A DNA stretch of 64,000 bases from Rhizobium sp. CF122. Lineage in GTDB: Bacteria; Pseudomonadota; Alphaproteobacteria; Rhizobiales; Rhizobiaceae. Shown in pieces: positions 60,963 through 64,000 of the stretch; within the stretch, counting starts at the first letter, position 1; the number at the start of each line of letters is the position of its first letter. Position numbers and translations under genes: made by a program. The stretch covers positions 54,830-118,829 of the forward strand of contig NZ_AKKA01000079.1 in assembly GCF_000282035.1 (NCBI RefSeq). Reading direction: 5' to 3'. Below the pieces are notes generated by a model that was not told the DNA's origin, made no database searches, and saw only the letters and a program-made list of their open reading frames with translations.

Positions 60963-61472
60963 ATGCCCATCTCGATGTACCGACTAACAGTTCCCGTTTT
61001 TCAGCGCGGCCTTGAAACGCTGAAAACTTATCTCGACAAAGCCGAGGCCTTCGCAAAGGAAAAGGGTATCGATAGTGCGGATCTCGTCGCCGCACGGCTA
61101 TCTTCAGACATGCTACCGTTCTCGGGTCAGTTTCAGCGCGCGACCGACAGCGCCAAATTGGCGATTGCACGGCTGACCGGTATCGATGCGCCGAAATTCG
61201 AGGACAATGAAGCGACGATCGCCGAGTTGCGCGAGCGTGTGGCCAAGACGGAAGCCTACCTGGGGACCGTCGCGCCAGCTGCGCTCGACGGCACGGAAAC
61301 GCGGGAAATCACCCTTTCACCAGGGGGCAACAAGATCACGTTTCGAGGCGATGAGTATGTCATGACCTTCGCGCTGCCGAACTTCTTCTTCCACCTTGCG
61401 ACGGCACACGCGATCCTGCGCAACCAGGGCGTTCCAGTCGGCAAGATGGATTATCTCGGACGCCTCGCCTGA
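60963..61472 (+). CDS. DUF1993 family protein (DinB-like fold)
   Basis: Soluble 169-aa protein of unknown function. The N-terminus MPISMYRLTVPVFQRGLETL and later FPNFFFHLATAHAILRNQGVPVGKMDYLG-type end (here FALPNFFFHLATAHAI) are the DUF1993 hallmarks. The fold is predicted to be a four-helix bundle like DinB proteins. Start ATG 60963 has AGGGAGAA upstream; the longer open frame is not family-like. It converges with the sulfatase-like gene, 6 bp between stops. Confidence 0.88.
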   Translation: MPISMYRLTVPVFQRGLETLKTYLDKAEAFAKEKGIDSADLVAARLSSDMLPFSGQFQRATDSAKLAIARLTGIDAPKFEDNEATIAELRERVAKTEAYLGTVAPAALDGTETREITLSPGGNKITFRGDEYVMTFALPNFFFHLATAHAILRNQGVPVGKMDYLGRLA

Positions 61473-61478
61473 TGTAGA

Positions 61479-62999
61479 TCAGGGCCGGCGCCTGACCGGC
61501 CCTTTCTCCGTAAGTTCGGTAAAGGCGAGTGTTTGATCCAGATGGCGGGCACGCATCGAGAGCAGCTTCTCGGCATAGGAAAGCCGGGTCGACAGATAGG
61601 CTGGGTCCAACGCGAGGTTGTTCAATTCCTGCGGATCGGCCTGCAGATCGAACAGGAGCGGTGGAAGCGCCGTGAAATGCACGTATTTGAAGCGTTCATC
61701 TCTGACCACGGCAAGGTTGCATTCGTTTGATTCCAAGCCGAAATGAGCTTCGGGCTCGCGCGTGGCGACGTCGCGGAAGTCAAACTCCCAGAAGGCTGCA
61801 TCGCGCCAATTTCCCGCCTCCCCCTGTCCCATGAACGGCAGCAGGGACTGGCCATCCAGGCTATTTTCAGGTTCGATATTCAGGCGATCGCAAAGTGTCG
61901 GGAAGATATCTGCCGCAGACGTGAACCGGTCGACCACCCTGCCCCGCGTGACAGCTTGCGGGTCGCGGATGACAAGCGGGATATGATAGCTGCCATCGAA
62001 GAAGCCACCTTTGCCGAACGTCCAGTGATCGCCTGCCATCTCGGCGTGATCAGAGGTGACGATGATTAGGGTGTTGTCCCATGTCCCGCGATCTTTCAAT
62101 GCGTCCCAAATCCGCCCGAGCTGCGCGTCGACCTCCGCGATCATGCCATAATAAATGGCCCGGATCGCTGCGAACTCGCTGGCCTGCCAGTCGGTTACCT
62201 TTCCGGTCGCGCCGTAAATGAAGCTGCCCGTTCCTACCCTCGGCATGGCAAAGGACAGGTAAGGGTGTGATCTCTGCTCCGTTTCGTGGTTTTCCGCCCG
62301 GGCGAATTGCGGACCGTCCTCCGGGCCGAACAGATCGTTATACGGAGACGGCGCCGAAAATGGCGGATGGGGACGCAGGAATGAAATATGTGCGAACCAG
62401 GGCGAATCCTGCTCCCCCAGCCAGCGGATGAACTCTCCTGCGAGAAAAGCAGTTTGCGTCTCGTTCTTCGAATAGGCTGTTGCGGCGTTCGAGATTTCGC
62501 CGCGGTCTGCGCCGATGGGAATGTGGATGTCGCGGTCAAAGGCTTCAGCGTGTCCACGCTCGCGCAACCAGGAGAGCCATTGTTTTTCATGCTCAGGAAG
62601 CAGTTGCCGGGCCGTAAAGCCGGGCAACAACCCTTCATAGGTCGTCAAATGCGGATCGTTCGCGTCCATGCCACGCGGGTCGGGTGCGGTATCGGTATAG
62701 CCGAAGAGTGTCGGATCATAGCCCGCCCGCCGTGCCGCCATCGCCAGATTGTCAAATCGGGCATCGAGGGGTGAGCCGTTCCGGCAAACCCGGTGGTTCA
62801 TCTGGTAGAGGCCGGTGTAGAGCGTGGCGCGTGCCGGTGAACAAGGTGCAGCGCCGGCGTAGTGGCGGGTAAACAATGTGCCTTCTGCCGCCAGCGCATC
62901 CACATTCGGTGTTTTGACGCAGGCATGGCCGGTCGCCGACAGGCAATCACCGCGCCACTGGTCCGCGGTGATCAAGAGAATGTTCGGTCTACCGGTCAT
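61479..62999 (-). CDS. Phosphonate monoester hydrolase / sulfatase-like enzyme
   Basis: Alkaline-phosphatase-superfamily hydrolase whose active Cys is converted to formylglycine. The maturation motif CSPAR has Cys53 in the 506-aa chain, followed by ATLYTGLYQMNHR. Metal-ligand stretches are TADQWRGD near the N-terminus and TSDHAEMAGDH. The pattern MNHR...PLDARFDNLA, GYDP and EFDFRDV is close to what I remember of rhizobial phosphonate monoester hydrolases, which split phosphonate and phosphate mono- and diesters. No signal peptide. Starts 8 bp after galE. Confidence 0.82.
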   Translation of the reverse strand: MTGRPNILLITADQWRGDCLSATGHACVKTPNVDALAAEGTLFTRHYAGAAPCSPARATLYTGLYQMNHRVCRNGSPLDARFDNLAMAARRAGYDPTLFGYTDTAPDPRGMDANDPHLTTYEGLLPGFTARQLLPEHEKQWLSWLRERGHAEAFDRDIHIPIGADRGEISNAATAYSKNETQTAFLAGEFIRWLGEQDSPWFAHISFLRPHPPFSAPSPYNDLFGPEDGPQFARAENHETEQRSHPYLSFAMPRVGTGSFIYGATGKVTDWQASEFAAIRAIYYGMIAEVDAQLGRIWDALKDRGTWDNTLIIVTSDHAEMAGDHWTFGKGGFFDGSYHIPLVIRDPQAVTRGRVVDRFTSAADIFPTLCDRLNIEPENSLDGQSLLPFMGQGEAGNWRDAAFWEFDFRDVATREPEAHFGLESNECNLAVVRDERFKYVHFTALPPLLFDLQADPQELNNLALDPAYLSTRLSYAEKLLSMRARHLDQTLAFTELTEKGPVRRRP

Positions 63000-63007
63000 G
63001 ATGCATT

Positions 63008-63991
63008 TCAGTGCTGGTTTGATTTCGCGTGCCAGTTCCACGCCGAGCGGATGATTTGAGACAAATCATATTGTGGTGTCCAGCCGAGAACCTCCCGCGC
63101 CTTGTCATTGTTGGCAACCAGCGTGTGCGAGTCGCCCTCGCGGCGACCGACATACTCCACAGGAAACGGCCGCTCGGACACGCGTTCGATGGCGCCGAGC
63201 AACTCCTTCACCGTTGTTCCCGTGCCGGTGCCGAGATTGAGCGCGATCGACTCCCCACCCCGCAGCAGATGCTCCACGGCACGGACATGCGCATCGGCAA
63301 GGTCGAGCACGTGGATGTAGTCGCGGACGCAGGTGCCGTCGCGTGTCTCGTAGTCGGTACCGAATACCTTGAAGCCTTCACGGCGGCCCAGAGCGGCGTC
63401 AATCGCGAGCGGTATCGCGTGGGTTTCAGGCTGGTGCCACTCGCCGATCCGGCCTTCGAAATCGGCGCCGGCTGCGTTGAAGTAGCGAAGTACGACAGAT
63501 CGAAAGCCCGTGTACTTGTCGTAGTCGGCAAGCGCCTGCTCGACGATGTACTTCGTACGGCCATAGGGATTGATTGGCACCTGGCGGTGCGTCTCGTCGA
63601 GCGGCACGCTCTGCGGCAAACCGTAGGTCGCGCAGGTGGACGAAAAAACGAATGCCTTGACGCCGGCAGCCTGCGCGGCAGCCAACAGCGTCAACGTGCC
63701 GATGACGTTGTTTTCATAAAAGGCAACCGGATCCTTGACCGATTCGCCGACCTCGATGAGGGCGGCAAAGTGCAGGATGGCAGCTGGTTTGTGCTTGGCC
63801 AGAACCTCGTCGAGCCGGGCCCGATCCCGGATATCCCCTTCCTCAGCGGGTCCCCACTTTACGAATTCGCGATGACCGTTGGAAAAATTGTCGAAAACGA
63901 CTGGTTGGAAACCCTTGTTCGCAAGATCGAGACACGTGTGCGAGCCGATATAACCAGCGCCGCCCACGACCAGAATCGTTTCACCTGCCAT
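63008..63991 (-). CDS. galE: UDP-glucose 4-epimerase
   Basis: Interconverts UDP-glucose and UDP-galactose for exopolysaccharide and LPS synthesis. The NAD-binding loop GGAGYIGSH is at residues 10-18. The catalytic SST...YGRTK (Ser-Thr and Tyr-x-x-x-Lys) lies near residues 117 and 146. Length is 327 aa, normal. The gene is complete, with its start 9 bp from the window edge. The sulfatase-like gene follows at once, so they are cotranscribed. Confidence 0.96.
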   Translation of the reverse strand: MAGETILVVGGAGYIGSHTCLDLANKGFQPVVFDNFSNGHREFVKWGPAEEGDIRDRARLDEVLAKHKPAAILHFAALIEVGESVKDPVAFYENNVIGTLTLLAAAQAAGVKAFVFSSTCATYGLPQSVPLDETHRQVPINPYGRTKYIVEQALADYDKYTGFRSVVLRYFNAAGADFEGRIGEWHQPETHAIPLAIDAALGRREGFKVFGTDYETRDGTCVRDYIHVLDLADAHVRAVEHLLRGGESIALNLGTGTGTTVKELLGAIERVSERPFPVEYVGRREGDSHTLVANNDKAREVLGWTPQYDLSQIIRSAWNWHAKSNQH

Positions 63992-64000
63992 GCACCACCT

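Noticed and set aside
1..64000. tRNA genes, IS elements, prophage or CRISPR arrays
   Set aside because: No cloverleaf-like tRNA sequence, transposase, integrase or regularly spaced repeat was seen anywhere in the window.

Overview
This window is a chromosomal segment of an alphaproteobacterium of the Rhizobiaceae (Sinorhizobium/Ensifer-Rhizobium type). The basis is gene content and order: coaE-aroE-maf-ppsR facing hemE-hemJ-rho, then mnmE-mnmG-rsmG-parA-parB, a TrcR (DUF1013) regulator, a giant NAD-glutamate dehydrogenase, an 8.5-kb cyclic beta-1,2-glucan synthase and many Rhizobium-type ABC transporter genes. The assignment to family is inference; no 16S or other marker is present.

The first 20 kb form the replication-origin and chromosome-partition region. 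A 402-bp gap between ppsR and hemE (2883-3284) carries DnaA-box-like sites and an AT-rich block, and it is the best candidate for oriC. Five ParB-binding (parS) sites lie in or between aroE, mnmE/mnmG, rsmG and prpE, on both sides of parAB. Around them are heme synthesis (hemE, hemJ), Rho, tRNA and rRNA modification (mnmE, mnmG, rsmG, leuS), DNA polymerase III delta (holA) and LPS export (lptE).

From 16 to 39 kb the genes are mostly metabolic: YggS, propionyl- and acetyl-CoA synthetases on either side of TrcR, a decayed thermonuclease gene, a succinate dehydrogenase assembly factor, HtpX protease, RsmB, a heparinase-II/III-like protein, PurH, a UMF1-type transporter, the 180-kDa-class glutamate dehydrogenase, pyridoxal kinase, carbonic anhydrase, a lytic transglycosylase and Asd. 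From 39 to 50 kb lie the periplasmic cyclic glucan genes (opgC and cgs/ndvB) and three small genes. One of these, a DUF1328 membrane protein, sits behind a clear general-stress (EcfG/RpoE2) promoter.

From 50 to 64 kb lie two ABC uptake operons on the minus strand. The first couples a dipeptidase to an Opp/Dpp-type peptide importer. The second is a three-gene sugar importer whose promoter carries an exact GGAA-N6-TTCC operator, which points to myo-inositol uptake under IolR. The window ends with a DUF1993 protein and a galE plus phosphonate-monoester-hydrolase pair. I saw no tRNA, rRNA, IS element, prophage or CRISPR array, and no clearly new defence or biosynthetic system. The notable signals are regulatory sites, parS sites inside genes, a fresh pseudogene and small unannotated ORFs.
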